A stretch of DNA of 64,000 nucleotides. Source: Dastarcus helophoroides. Lineage: Eukaryota > Arthropoda > Insecta > Coleoptera > Bothrideridae. Below are positions 39,760 to 51,599 of the stretch, piece by piece; position 1 is the first letter of the stretch, and each line of letters starts with the position of its first letter. The DNA lies in assembly GCA_028583605.1 (NCBI GenBank), contig CM053326.1, positions 37,108,931 through 37,172,930 on the forward strand. The letters run 5' to 3'. The notes beneath the pieces are model-generated. The model saw only the letters and a program-made list of their open reading frames with translations. It had not been told where the DNA came from and did not search any database. A program made the position numbers and the translations under genes.

Positions 39760-40790
39760 TTACTCCTCAATCGTTGAAATATCGATATTTTCTCGAATTT
39801 TCGACTTATTCCTCAAAATTTGTCTTTTTCTCACAAAATTTGTTTTTCCTTTTGAAATTTCAAGTTTATTCTTAAAATGTGACTTGTTTTGAATTCGACT
39901 TTCTCAAAATTTGGATTTTTCTATCTCAAAATTCGCCGATTATTTTTCGAAATTTGAAAATTCTGGTTCGACTTTTTTTTTGAAATCTTGACGTTAAATT
40001 TCGACTTGTTTATCAAAATTTACCTTTCTTCTCGAAATTTGGTCGATCTTTTGATAGAAAACTAAAAATATTTATTTAGAAATTTTGAAAATGATTTTTT
40101 TGGACATTTTGTAAAAAGATAAAAATGCCGAGATTTTCTTTTAACTCGGAAGAGTTTCGCCTCTGGTATGGTGGACATACTGAGTTACCGCGCTCTTCTC
40201 TTATCCTCTCTTATCCTTTGTACCAAATTTTCAATTCAGAAGAGTTTCGCCTCTGGTATGTTGGAGATAGTGAGTTACCGTTCTCTGATGTTTTGAAATT
40301 GGCCTTTTTTCATTTTTCATTTTATATTTCCTTGTATTTTACTTTTCATTTATTGTTTCTTTGTTCCTGAAGAAGCCCCCTACGATGGTGGACGAAATGT
40401 CGAACTCTTTTAGTAGTTCTTTGACACGGTAGAAGTATATCCTGAACTGTTTAACGTTTAAATACAACTTTTTGGAAATTTCAGTTTGTTTCTCTAAATT
40501 TCAACCTTTATCTCAATATTAAATATTTTCAGATACCATGGTGGGGCAGGTTGCCTATCTCTGAATAAACAGTAAAGAGAAAATTCGAGAAATTTCAAGT
40601 TTATCTCAAAATTTACTCTTTTTACATTTTGATAAAATTAGACTCTCTTCGGGGATTTTCGAGTGTTTACGAAATTTCGATTTTTTCTCGAAATTTAGAT
40701 CTTTTTTTTTAAATTTCGAATATTTTTTAAAATTCGTTTTCATTTTTGAAAATTCAGAGATAAAAATGGCAATTTGCAGAATTTTTGTTA
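39760..40790. repeat. Degenerate AAATTTCGAAATTT block with an embedded family D copy
   Basis: Pyrimidine-rich orientation (TTTTCTCGAAATTTCGAC-type words), interrupted at 40125-40450 by a dispersed repeat. Confidence 0.55.
40125..40450 (+). repeat. Dispersed repeat family D copy with internal duplication
   Basis: GAAGAGTTTCGCCTCTGGTA occurs twice about 100 bases apart, followed by AAGAAGCCCCCTACGATGGT and TAGTAGTTCTTTGACACGG. The same pieces are present in both orientations at 54.86-55.28 kb. Class unknown. Confidence 0.6.
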
Positions 40791-41950
40791 AGGTTAATCC
40801 TACTCGCAAAGGGTAACCCCATTATGCCTTCAAAGCACTACCAGTAGGATGCGGAAACAAGGATAGATGGCGATGAAAAGAGAATAGGTTGTCATTTTTG
40901 GGGAAAATTCCTTTTGGTAACGCGTTCCATAGCTTGGAAGTTCTATAGAACGTAGACAGAAGTCCTCACTATGTCACGCTGAATCCGCACAGGAATTTGC
41001 TGTCTCTGACTGTATTATATGTCTCAAGAATCTTGTTCTTGGGTGGATCAATCCTATTAGTTTCTGCTAGCATCTTCCATGATAGTACTTGTAAAAACCT
41101 ACCATCCGCTTGTGCTCTAGTGTTTCGAGAGAATCGGTCAGACTCTCGTCATCAATTAGGCGACTCACTCTTCTTTGAATTGAATCCAAGAGAGCTAAAG
41201 TGCGTTTTGGGGCTGAACTCCAAACATGAGAACAGTATTCTAGTGTTGGCCTAACTTGAGCTTTGTATAGTGCGAGTAGCTGATGAGCTGTGAAGTACTT
41301 TTTAACTCTAAAAAGAAAGCCTAGCTTCTGAGAGGCGGTTTTGGCATGGCGCGCACATGATCGTTCCAAGACAAGTTAGTATTCGCATTCACTCCTAGGA
41401 TAGATAGATTAGATCCTATTGGAAGGACTTCACCGTCCATTAGTATATTATCCCTTGATGTTTTCTTAGAGAAAACCGCGGGATCTTTGAAGCGTTGAAG
41501 TAGACCAAATTTTTCTTACCCCATTTCAGAATGATTTCGAGATCCCGATTAATCATCTGTATCTGCTGTTCCCTTAGTCGATCTGAAGCAACGACAGATA
41601 ATGGTTTGTCGGAGAAAAAAGATGACCCTAGGCTACTATCATCTGCGTAGCTGTATATAGCATTGGAAGTTGAAGCTATGAGATTGTTTATGTGTAACAG
41701 AAACACGAGTAGGCGACAGGACAGACCCTTGAGGCACTCCTGCATTAATCGCAAATGTCTCGCATAAAATGCCATCGACGACTTGAAGAGATCTGTCAGC
41801 GAGAAAATTAGATATGAAATGACATAGTCCAGGAGGAAGACCATAAGTTGTTAATTTGGCGAGAGGAGATCGGTGCCAGACTCTGTCGAAGACCTTTGAG
41901 ATATCCAATGCCACAATCCTAGCCTCACTATACTTTTCCATAACTGAGAT
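40790..41950 (-). mobile_element. LINE family L, longest copy in the window
   Basis: Minus-strand, about 1.15 kb, 5'-truncated. Its frames carry reverse-transcriptase blocks ARIVALDISKVFDRVWH, INAGVPQGSVLSP and IYSYADDSSL, then WGKKNLVYFNASK, ILGVNA-type text, AQVRPTLEYCSHVWSSAPK and LIDDESLTDSLETLEH, ending with the shared 3' tail (GGGTTACCCTTTGCGAGTAGG read on the minus strand, one base different from the consensus). The blocks suggest a CR1/Jockey-type clade. Frameshifts break it. Confidence 0.85.
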
Positions 41951-42375
41951 AAAAACGAATTTAAAAAAAATGGACAAATATTTTTTTTTAATCCGTTTTT
42001 TTTTCGAAAATTTAAGTATTGTTTCGAAATTCGTATGTTCCTGGAAATCTGACAATTTTTTCTCGAGATTCGTCTTTTTCTTAAGATACTGATTTTTTTC
42101 AAAATTCATTTTTTTTTGTCATAAACAAATATTCTCAAAATTGTACTTTTTATTTTAAATTTAAGTTTCTTCGCATAATTTCGATCTTTTTCTCCATTTC
42201 GAAGTTTTACTCGGAATTTAGATTGTTTTTTTGAAATTTCGTTATTTTTTTTCCAAATTCAGTTTTTATAACATCGGATTTCTCTGGAGATTTTGATACT
42301 TTAGAATCTGACTTTTCAGAAATTGTGACTCGTTTATTAAAGTTTGCCTTTTTATCGAAATTTTCATTTGTATCT

Positions 42376-42905
42376 TAAAATTCGATGTTTAACTTTTCTG
42401 TAAATTTCGACTTTTTCTCTTAAAATAGATTAAACTCGTCTATTTCGAAATTTCGACTTAATTCTCAAAATAATTTGGGTTCTTCTTTCAACAATCGTTT
42501 TATCTTTTAAAATTCGATGTTTAACTTTTCTGTAAATTTCGACTTTTTCTCTTAAAATTAGATTAAATTCGAAATTCGAAATTTCGACTTAATTCTCGAA
42601 ATAATTTGGGCTCTTCTTTCAACAATCGTTTTATCTTTTAAAATTCGATGTTTAACTTTTCTGTAAATATCGACTTTTTCTCTTAAAATTAGATTAAATT
42701 CGTCTATTTCGAAATGCCGACTTAATTCCCAAAATAATTTGGGCTCTTCTTTCAATAATCGTTTTATCTTTTAAAATTCGATGTTTTCTGTAAATTTCGA
42801 CTTGTTCTTTTAAAATTAAATTAAATTCGTCTATTTCGAAATTTCGACTTAATTCTTAAAATAACTTGGGCTCATCTTTCAAAAATCGTTTTATCTTTTA
42901 AAATT
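42376..42905. repeat. Tandem array, four copies of a ~132-bp unit
   Basis: The word TTCGATGTTTAACTTTTCTG starts at 42381, 42513 and 42644, and a shortened form (TTCGATGTTTTCTG) at 42777: spacings 132, 131 and 133. Each unit continues with TCTATTTCGAAAT, CGACTTAATTC and AATAATTTGGGCTCTTCTTT. Copies look over 90% identical, far younger than the surrounding decayed repeat. Confidence 0.85.
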
Positions 42906-43970
42906 TTTCCACTTCTCTTAATATTTGTCTTTTTTTTTAAATTCCGACCTTTTTAAATTTGGCTTCGGAAATTTCAAATTTAAAAAAAAATTTCAAAATT
43001 CGCCTTATTTCTGACTTTTATTTCAACATGTGATGCTTTAGTTTTCCTGAAATGTGAACTTTTTCCTCGAAATTGGTTTTTTCTTGAAATTTCAATTTTT
43101 GAGAAAAAGAATTCTTGTACATTCAGTTTCTTTAACGACATTTTATTATTTCAAAATTGACATAAAAAAGTAAATATTTCGAGAAAGATGTTTTTGGAAA
43201 TTGTGATTTTTTTTAAATTCGACTTTTTCTGTAAATTGCCATTTTTTATAGGAAATTCGGCGATTGGAAATATTTTAGCTTTTTTTCGGTTTTTCAAAAT
43301 TTCTCGAGTTTTTCTGAAAGGGTAGGTTTTTATTTTAAATTCGATTTTCTAAAAATTGCGACCTTTTCCAAAATTGTTTTTTTTTTCGAAATTCGTTTCT
43401 TTAGACTTTTTCTCTTAAAATTAGATTAAATTCGTCTATTTCGAAATTTCGACTTAATTCTCAAAATAATTTGGGTTCTTCTTTCAAAAATCGTTTTATA
43501 TTTTAAAATTCCTTCACTTTTCTTAATATTTGTCTTTTGTTTTAAATTCCAACTTTTTTAAATTTGACTTCGGAAAATTCGCCTTATTTCTGACTCTTAT
43601 TTCAACATGCGATGCTTTAGTTTCTTGAAATGTGGACCTTTTCCTCAAATTGGTTTTTCTTTGAAATTTTAATTTTTGAGAAAAAGAATTCTTGTATATT
43701 CAGTTTCTTTACATTTTATTATTTCAAAATTAAAATAAAAAAGTAATTACTTTAAGAAAGATGTTTTTGGAAATAGTGCTTTTTTTTAATTCGACTTTTT
43801 CTGGAAATTGCCACTTTTGTTCAGAAAATTCGATGACTGGAAATATTTTAACTTTTTTCAGATTTTCAAAATTTCTCGAGTTTTTCTGAAAGGGTAGGTT
43901 TTTATTTTAAATTCGATTTATTAAACATTCCGACCCTTTCCAAAATTGTTTTGTTTTCGAAATTCATTTC
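42785..43970. repeat. Segmental tandem duplication of ~0.6 kb
   Basis: 42785-43390 and 43395-43970 share order and sequence: the last 132-bp unit, CTTAATATTTGTCTTT, CGATGCTTTAGTTT-type text, TTTGAGAAAAAGAATTCTTG, AGAAAGATGTTTTTGGAAAT and TCTCGAGTTTTTCTGAAAGG. Small indels separate the copies. Confidence 0.75.
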
Positions 43971-44464
43971 TTTAGAAATTAGTACCAAAAATTCCACTTT
44001 TTGCTCTCAAAATTGAATTTTTACTTGAAAATTTTGAATTTTCTTCGAGAAATTTCGATCTTTATCTTGATATTTGGAGGATATTTTGCAAACATTTTTA
44101 TTTTGTTCGAAATCCAGTTTTTTAATATTCGACTTATTCCGAAAATTTCTATTTTCTAATTAACTTTTTAATCATGTTTCTCAAAATTTGTTTTTGTAAA
44201 TTTCTACTCACAATGAAAAATGTTTTCAAAATTTCGAGAAATTTTCCAAATTCTTCATTTTTTAAAAACCGGATTAACGTTTTAAGAAACATTATTTAAA
44301 TATTCTAGAGAATAATATTTCTAAGAAACTTCGAGAAAAAGATGATTTCAATGATTACGACAAAATTGAAATAACGTAAAAATTTTGAGGACTGTAATCT
44401 TTTTCTCTAAATTCGACTTACAATTAGTCTCGAAATTGCCATTTTTTTTTTTCATAAAATTCGA

Positions 44465-44612
44465 CGCTAAATGAATGCAGATTGTGGACAGATCAAAAAC
44501 ATCATACCTTCCCTTTGTGTCATACAACAACTTCATTTTGTCATTCATTGCCACAGCTTGGCTCTTTGCTTGTTACATGTTTTTATTATGTTGTCAGTCG
44601 TCAATCGCTGTT
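44465..44612 (-). repeat. Dispersed repeat family C, inverted copy
   Basis: Reverse complement of 39100-39245: CATTCATTGCCACAGCTTGG and GTCAGTCGTCAATCGCTGTT match base for base apart from a few changes. Confidence 0.7.
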
Positions 44613-44759
44613 GTTTTCGACTTGGGTTTTTTTTTTTCGAAATTTCAGGACTTTTCGAAGCTTTCATGGTTCGATTTTTATTTTAAATTTGATTTTCTGA
44701 GTGCTTTCTTAAAGTTCAATTCTATTTTGAACTTTAAAATTTAAGCTGGAAATTCGATC

Positions 44760-47390
44760 TCCCAGTTCATGTATTTAAGTAAAAATATAGATACACTGAG
44801 TCGAAAAGTTTTCCAAATTTCTTCTGTTTTCCATCAATTTTTCTAAACAATTGTTGTCCCTCCCTAAACGAAATTCTGCTTACATGCACCTCTCGACGTA
44901 GTTTTGGAAATGTGACTGATCAGATTAGATTTTAAGCAATTGTCAGCTGCCCTGTTTCGCAAGCATAATTTGGTTGACATTGTACCTTAACATTGTTCCC
45001 GAGATGCTTCCCAATGTCAATAAGATTTTCTATTAATAAAAATAAATCTAGGAGTTGCGTAAGGTTATAAAATTATAACAGTAACCTCTGTTTATATTTC
45101 AAAGCATCAAGATGTTTAGGATTACTTCTATGGATGTTATGTTTAATTTGATAGTCAAGATTTGTCTAACATTTATAATTTTGTATCTACACGGCAGCTT
45201 TCCCCAAATGACTCTTTAAAGTAAATTAATTAAGGAACAATGTCTTTTACTTGTATTATTTTTGACTAAATTGGGAGGCTAAAAACATCAATACCATCAG
45301 AAGTAATGCGTTTTTCAAATAACATGATTCATTAAAATTTGGAGCTATAAATAATGTATGTGTATTTATTTATAAATATATTTGTTACTATCTGACCCCC
45401 GGGACTTGCGCAAGGTCCAACAACGCGATATTTCAAAATAAAATAATTTGTCATTAATTTGATTTTAATAAAATAACAAATTCAAAACTTCGCGTTTCTT
45501 ATTCTAGTACCCTCTGCAATTGTAGTTGCGCAGCCATAAACATTGCGGATTGATTTCTCTTTTATATATTCTGCGCCATAACCTCAAATAATATTGTTAG
45601 CATAGTTGAGTTCTTAGCGAGAAATGTTGAGTTTTACTGGAACAAAAAGAAACTAAAAGGTACCCCTAAAAATATTCTACATTTTATAAAAGTTTAATTA
45701 ATATCGATTTAGCAGTTTCCGAGATTAGTCCGGACAAAAGATCAGTCGACAGACAAGATAGACTCCTAGACGCTTCAATTTTATTAATATTGATGAAGTT
45801 CGTTCCTGATCTAATCTAACACGTTTCATACTGAGTAAGTTCTATGAACTCTCCACGTTATTCGTAAATTTAAAAAGCAAAGCAATAAAAATAAATTTCT
45901 AGTGTCATCCGAGCACCTTTATTCTACAAATTAGATCATTTTACGACATTTTAAAACGTATATTTAGTTTAACATGTTGCCCGTTCATCGCTGAAATGTG
46001 TCATTTTATTTGATCCGATATTTAAAACCAAAACACTTAAGAAAATGACGTCTATAAATTTACGATTTTTTTTCTTCTCATCCGCAGAGAGAAAGTGTGA
46101 ACAACTGTTAAATTTATGGGAGCGAGATTTTGACGTAAAGAAATGAACTTAGCGTACACTGGAGTGCAGCGTCGGTCGCCTTTGAATGCCGTCAAACGAA
46201 ATTTATCTTAATGAGCTATTCTAATATTAGATTAAAAGTGTTTTCATTAACGCCGAATGTGAGAATTTAATTAAACGTTTAATAGAGGATGCTTCCTTCC
46301 TTTGTTGATCCTTTCTCAATTTTGCCAAAGCAGGAACACATTTTATAATAATTTGAATTACATGGATTCATTTCGAAGAATTTCACAAATTAATTAAAAG
46401 GTAATCGGTATTGCCAGATATCTGCATTCGAATTGCTTCTAGTGTAGGAACAGTCTGCATTTACCATTCCTTGTATCTGTTATGATTTAAGCTACAGGTG
46501 AAAATTTATTAACAGTGACACGATATTCTTTAATGTTTTAATAATTTTTGGCACCGATAATTCTTCTTTTGAATAAAAAAGTAAATATTTGAATCTTGCT
46601 GACAATTTTTTAAAACATCAAATTGATACAAACAACAATTTGAGGTCCTTATTGACTCGTCTCGAATTACACAACAATTTTTTATAGTTATGTGTCAAAT
46701 AATGTTTTTCAAAAAAGTAACCACTTTCATTTACTTAAATAATAATTTAAACATCTTACAAACCGGGCTCGATAAACTAAATTAAAAAAAAGTGTAATCA
46801 ACATGAAGTGAACCCCAAGAGGATCTTTAAATAGTTCTTTTAGCTGGATGCGTTATAAACGAATAAGAAATACATAATGGAGCTGTAGACCATAATTTTG
46901 TTCATCATAAGCGGTTGTTCGTTATATGCGAAGTTCACTACATCCGAAGTTGACTATATTTTGTTTCAGGTGACTCCAAAAAGGTTACCAACATTTAAAC
47001 ACAGTAAAAAAGTATTCACATATCCAGGACATTTTAATTCTTTTGATGAAATTTAAAAAAAAAGCAGTCAGCCACCTATCAAGTTATTTTAAAGCATGCA
47101 ATTAAAGCCTGCCATTCTATTTAAAATCAACTTCCTCATGTTTGTTTTAAATTAGTCTATAATTTCGATGGTGGTGGCGCTTGCATACTTGGGCATATCC
47201 GTATCCTGTTTCCAGTGTCTCGCATATGGTGGTGTAATTTTTATCTTTCTAACAAAGAGCTGAAGCGAGGGAGGTCTAGACTGCGAAGTATTCGAGAAAT
47301 GGCATTTATCTTCGCCACCCATATTATTCTAGTCATAAATTTTATTATAAAATTTACCGTATTAGCCCAAATATTGATCAATTAAAAAAA
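44760..47390. other. Less repetitive intron segment
   Basis: AT-rich but lacking the CGAAATTT texture. It contains a dispersed repeat at 45645-45810 and a short pogo-end-like stretch at about 46905-46960 (GTTCGTTATATGCGAAGTTC). The part 45830-46480 looks unique (TTTAATTAAACGTTTAAT, GTGCAGCGTCGGTCGCC) and is a candidate conserved non-coding block. No gene was recognised. Confidence 0.4.
45645..45810 (+). repeat. Dispersed repeat F copy 1
   Basis: AAAAGGTACCCCTAAAAAT, GCAGTTTCCGAGATTAGTC, ACAAAAGATCAGTCGACAG and GCTTCAATTTTATTAATATT match 48115-48260 in the same orientation. A short piece also occurs near 62125 (AAAGGTACCCCTAAAGG). Confidence 0.65.
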
Positions 47391-48085
47391 ACTGTATTTA
47401 ATTTTCGAGTCTTCTTAAAATTCAAAGGCTGAATACAACCAGAGAATAGCAACAAAAATTTGAAGATTAAACTATTTTCGAGAACAAAAAAGAGATTTGC
47501 AGCTCAAGGTTTAAATTTAGAGAAAGCCGAAATATTGAGAAAATGCATTTTTCGTAATCTCGGAAAAAAATTAAAACTTCTATTGAAAACTAATTTTTGG
47601 AAAATTAAATTAAAAAAAACTTTAATTGTATAAAATCTTGAGTGTAAACTGGAAATTCTAACACGAAAATTTAAGAAACAAAACCGAAATCCATAAAATA
47701 AATGTTTTTTGAAGTTAGCAATTGAAAGTCAATATAAGGAAAACAATAAAAATTTGGAACAATGAGGTTTCCGCCGATGGACTCTTTTTGCTATAGAATC
47801 CTCATTTCAAAGAGCTGCTTTCTTTGTTTTGGCATCTAACTCAAAATGCTCCAAAGCCACGATAGGCTTAACTTCTGCCAGTTGAGTTAAAATGTAAAAA
47901 AAGGATGGAACTTTTAGAATATATACAGATTTCGGGTTTAGGTCGCATTCTCATGAAAATAGTAAGCATTAGAAATTAAACTCGAAATTTCTACAACAGT
48001 CTGCCTAGATTTCGAAACAAACTCGAGATTTATAAAAGAAAGTCCACTTTTTTTCCCGAAATTTCCACCTTAATGCAAAATCATT
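47390..48085. repeat. Degenerate AAATTTCGAAATTT block, purine-rich
   Basis: Weak, diverged members of the family with G/A-rich spacers on the plus strand. Confidence 0.45.
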
Positions 48086-48109
48086 ATTTTTCAACTTAAC
48101 TGCACTAAA

Positions 48110-48265
48110 AATGGCCTAAAAGGTAACCCTAAAAATCTTCTACATTTTCGTAAAAGTTTTATCAAAATCAATTTAGCAGTTTCCGGTATTAGCTCGGACA
48201 AAAGATCAGTCGACAGACGGACAGACGCTTCAATTTTGTTAATATTACGAAGCTGAAGAGTGGGA
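48110..48265 (+). repeat. Dispersed repeat F copy 2
   Basis: AAAAGGTAACCCTAAAAATC, GCAGTTTCCGGTATTAGCTC and ACAAAAGATCAGTCGACAGA; see copy 1 at 45645-45810. Confidence 0.65.
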
Positions 48266-48399
48266 ACTCCAAAGACAACTTTTTTAAGTGTTGTAACCAA
48301 TACGATCGTTAACCGAAAGCTCTTCATTAAAGAAGGTAACATTGAAGTTTATTTAATTCTAATATCTAAGATCTGGTTAGGAGATTGTTCATTTCTAAA

Positions 48400-48780
48400 A
48401 CCAACCGGCATGTAACAAACACAAAGCCGCTCTATTGATGAAATGAAGATGTCTTAAGTCGGATGATCCGTCAATACCCTCTTGAACGACAAAGCTCTTT
48501 TCTTTCGTCTGTAATGGACCCGACAGCGTATCTCGTGTGTCGCGTAGATATACAGCAGACAAGGTCTTTGTCTCCTTTTCTAGTTTAGCGAATGTTTGGG
48601 TTGGATTATTCCCCATTGTGTTCAATACCCATACGAAGAGATACGATGCTCTTTTAATGCAACGCTTTTGTGTTCCTGTTGTCTTTCCCTCCAGTACATG
48701 CTCAGTATAAATGGCATACATTGCCTAATGCTTAAGACTTATACCTGGGCGAATTTCATTGGTAATTGGGCAGATGAGTG
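48400..48780. other. Unexplained balanced-composition block
   Basis: A segment of about 350 bases with higher GC (GGACCCGACAGCGTATCTCG, TGTGTCGCGTAGATATACAG) and a 108-codon minus-strand frame without a known domain. No splice context links it to neurobeachin. Confidence 0.3.
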
Positions 48781-49645
48781 TTCTTATTTACTCATGTTTT
48801 TTTTTATATAATAAAAATACGCTGTTTCCCATTACACTTTTTCAGAGTTTGGTTAATTTCGAATTTCTTTCTTAATGCAACAGTGGTAAATAATAATTGT
48901 CTCAGCGCAGCTTTAAACGCAAAAGAAATACTTCGACATAGTTTTTGAAATAACAACCCTCGAATGCTTAATTAGGGATGTGGCGAGGAAGATACATATG
49001 CAAGTAATAAATCCGAACTAATAGTAGGAAGCGATGAGTTTCCTACACGACTTAATGGGGGTTGAGAGGATAACTTTTAATATCGGCGCCTTGTCTAGAC
49101 CTCGTAAAAGTCCACTTATGTGGTCGAAGTGTCAGTTTTATGAATTAGATACGCCTCCACATGGACCTTGTCAAACCTGTAAACACCGAAGCTATTGTTT
49201 TACACAATTTAGAACTTTTAAAACTCGTAAACATTGTGGACATTGATTTAAGAGGATCATTTTGATATTCCATGATTAAATTTATCAAATAGAAAAGTAA
49301 ATAAATAAATAAGATTACATAATACCCCGTGATACGTTTTGGGTTTTGGAACAAAAAAAAAACTGGGCCGAAGAAATGTTAAATAAATTGAAAAAAACAT
49401 AATATTTCCGGTCAATAAGGGTCTACCATGAAGAATAAGATGAGTAAAGGTGTCAGTTAACAATTATTATTATAAAACTAGCGCTGGGACACATCACTTT
49501 GTGTTTAAAAGAAAAACTTCTTCTGAATGGCAAAAATGGACTGATTTTCGGTAATCACGTCAACATACAGTATCTCTCTTCAAAATAACCGTTCCATACC
49601 CTCCACATGAGTCACTTTAAGAAAATATTGTTTTACAAAAGTTTT
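48781..49645. other. Intron DNA without recognised features
   Basis: Short frames (68-70 codons at 49034-49463) show no domain or conserved text; nothing else seen. Confidence 0.4.
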
Positions 49646-49760
49646 GGTGCAACGGACTGGTCCTTGGTTATCTTCAAAAATTGAAATACAAATCTTGTCC
49701 CCTGGTTTCAGGTTACAAGATTTGTATTTCAATTTTTACAAAAGTTGCTCCTATTTTTGT
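49645..49760. repeat. Repeat family B hairpin
   Basis: GGACTGGTCCTTGGTTATC leads into the arm AAAAATTGAAATACAAATCT, a loop of about 18 bases, and the matching arm AGATTTGTATTTCAATTTTT. Arms of about 23 bp are perfect. It is related to copies at 39.5 and 52.85 kb. Confidence 0.75.
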
Positions 49761-49927
49761 GAAACAACATTCTTTCCAAAGGAACTCATAAGGAAGTTGT
49801 GGAATGTTTATTCTTAAGGTGGGATATACTGATATATTTTCAAAATAAGCAAGTACCTTATTCTCCTTTTTTAATTTTTGACATCTTATTGTATTTTCTA
49901 ATTCGTTGGTACCCTACATAACAATTT

Positions 49928-50190
49928 TATTGAGGAAAAGCACACATTTTTTTTAAAAAACCTTAATATTTCTATAAATATCAAGAAAGGGAATAAAACA
50001 TTATATTTAGAAAATAAATCTTAGCCTTCATTGTACAACATTATGTTTTGTCATTGTTAATTGAGAAAAGCACACATTTTTTTTAAACCTTGATATTTCT
50101 ATAAATATTAAGAAAGGGATTAAAACAATATATTAAGAAAATAAATCTTTGCCTTCATCGTACAACATTATGTTTTGTTATATTGTCAAG
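49928..50190. repeat. Tandem duplication, two ~130-bp units
   Basis: GAAAAGCACACATTTTTTTT starts units near 49935 and 50065. Both continue with ATTTCTATAAATAT, AAGAAAGGGA and GTACAACATTATGTTTTGT. About 90% identical. Confidence 0.8.
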
Positions 50191-50199
50191 TTATTAGGG

Positions 50200-51560
50200 A
50201 AAATATTTGATCTACTGTATACTAATCGCCAAAAATCATCGGAAGAAGCGTCTGCAGAACATCATCAGCGATCGCCACATCATTCCTAAGGAACAATTTG
50301 GGTTCCAACTAATGCACTCTACCTCGGACCAGTTCCTGCGTGTGGTTGAAAAAATCACACACAGCATAAACTGGAATCAGATAGTACGAGTAATTTTATT
50401 TGATATCTCCGACGCATTTGACACAGTTTGACACCAAGGACTGGTCTACAAGATGCATCACTTCGGAATACCTCTGGCGATGGTTCAAATGGGAAGCTCG
50501 TTCCAGCACCAGCGCTCATTTAGAGCAAAGGTGGTATAGGAACTGTTTAACCAATATAGGTTGGGGTATGGCACATCGCAAGATTCTGCCTTGTCACCGC
50601 TCCTATACTGTCTGTTCACAGCAGACATTCCAAGAACCGACCAGACGACATTGGCAACCTATGCTGACGACACGGCGTTATTGGCAAATTCTCCAAGTCC
50701 AGAATTGGTCAACAGACGATTACAGACAGCGACAGACGAACTCCTAGAATACTTTTGTACTTGCAGAACCAAAGTCAACGCAGACAAGACCCAAGAAGTC
50801 TTCTCCACCAGAAGAAGACTCCAACCCTATGGACATATTCATGTCCATGGGCAAAACGTCGATTAGAGACTTCAGGCAAAAGATCTAGGGGTATTACTCG
50901 ACAAAACACTGTCATTTCAGGCTCACATCGACTAAGCAGTGTTAAAGGCCAGAATGCTAAAGGGACTGCTGCTAGCAATGATTGGTAGAAATAGCAAACT
51001 GTCCATAGGACTTCGTACACATCGATCATAAGATCAGCGCATCTGTAGCCTGGTCATGGGCTGCCGATAACCAGATGAAGAAACTTCAGGTGTTCCAGAA
51101 CGTCTTTCTAAGACAAGCGATGGATGCTCCATGGTTTGCTAGAAATGATCAACTGCATGGGGAAGGGTAAGAGATTTCCTCAGGGAGGTAATTTCCAGGG
51201 CAATGTTGAGAGCGGAAACGCATCTCAACGAACTAGTTCGACAGGCAGTGGATTACGACCCGGAAATCCCAACCAAAATCAGAAGACCAAGGATGGTTTT
51301 CTAGGCTGCATCATTGGCGATTATCCTCTCCCCATAGGGAAATTTTTGTGTTTTGTTTTCAGGCAAAGCAGCTTACATTAGTGTTCCAGTACTAATGTAA
51401 GGTTCCGTCTGAGGGATTGGGGCCATGGGCTCGGCCCGAAGAAGCAGGGGTTTTAGTCGGTACCCACAGACTGGAAGTCCGACACTATCTGGGTTTTCTT
51501 CCCAGATGTCCCAAAAGGATTTCCCCTGCTCAAAAAACAAAAATCTTTGAAAAAAAAGTC
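50200..51560 (+). mobile_element. Jockey-type LINE relic
   Basis: Frames in changing phases give reverse-transcriptase blocks: ISDRHIIPKEQFGFQLMHST, VRVILFDISDAFDTV, SALSPLLYCLFTADIP and LATYADDTALLA (catalytic YADD), then RRLQTATDELLEYF, the thumb, and C-terminal text equivalent to PWFxRNDQLH and VDYDPEIPTK. A 3' untranslated part follows (GGGATTGGGGCCATGGGCTC). GC content is above its surroundings, so it is a later arrival than the AT-rich elements. At least four frame breaks; the 5' half is missing. Confidence 0.85.
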
Positions 51561-51599
51561 AGCCCAGCATTTCCGAATTCGAGTACAATCGATTACCGT

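Larger units (their letters stand above)
41950..44440. repeat. Degenerate AAATTTCGAAATTT block, pyrimidine-rich, with tandem copies
   Basis: 2.5 kb of CGAAATTT/TTTCGACTTTTT words. Unlike other blocks, part of it (42370-43970) is organised into clear tandem and segmental duplications. Confidence 0.65.

Noticed and set aside
42376..42905. CRISPR array
   Set aside because: The 132-bp units are directly tandem without unique spacers, and the genome is eukaryotic.
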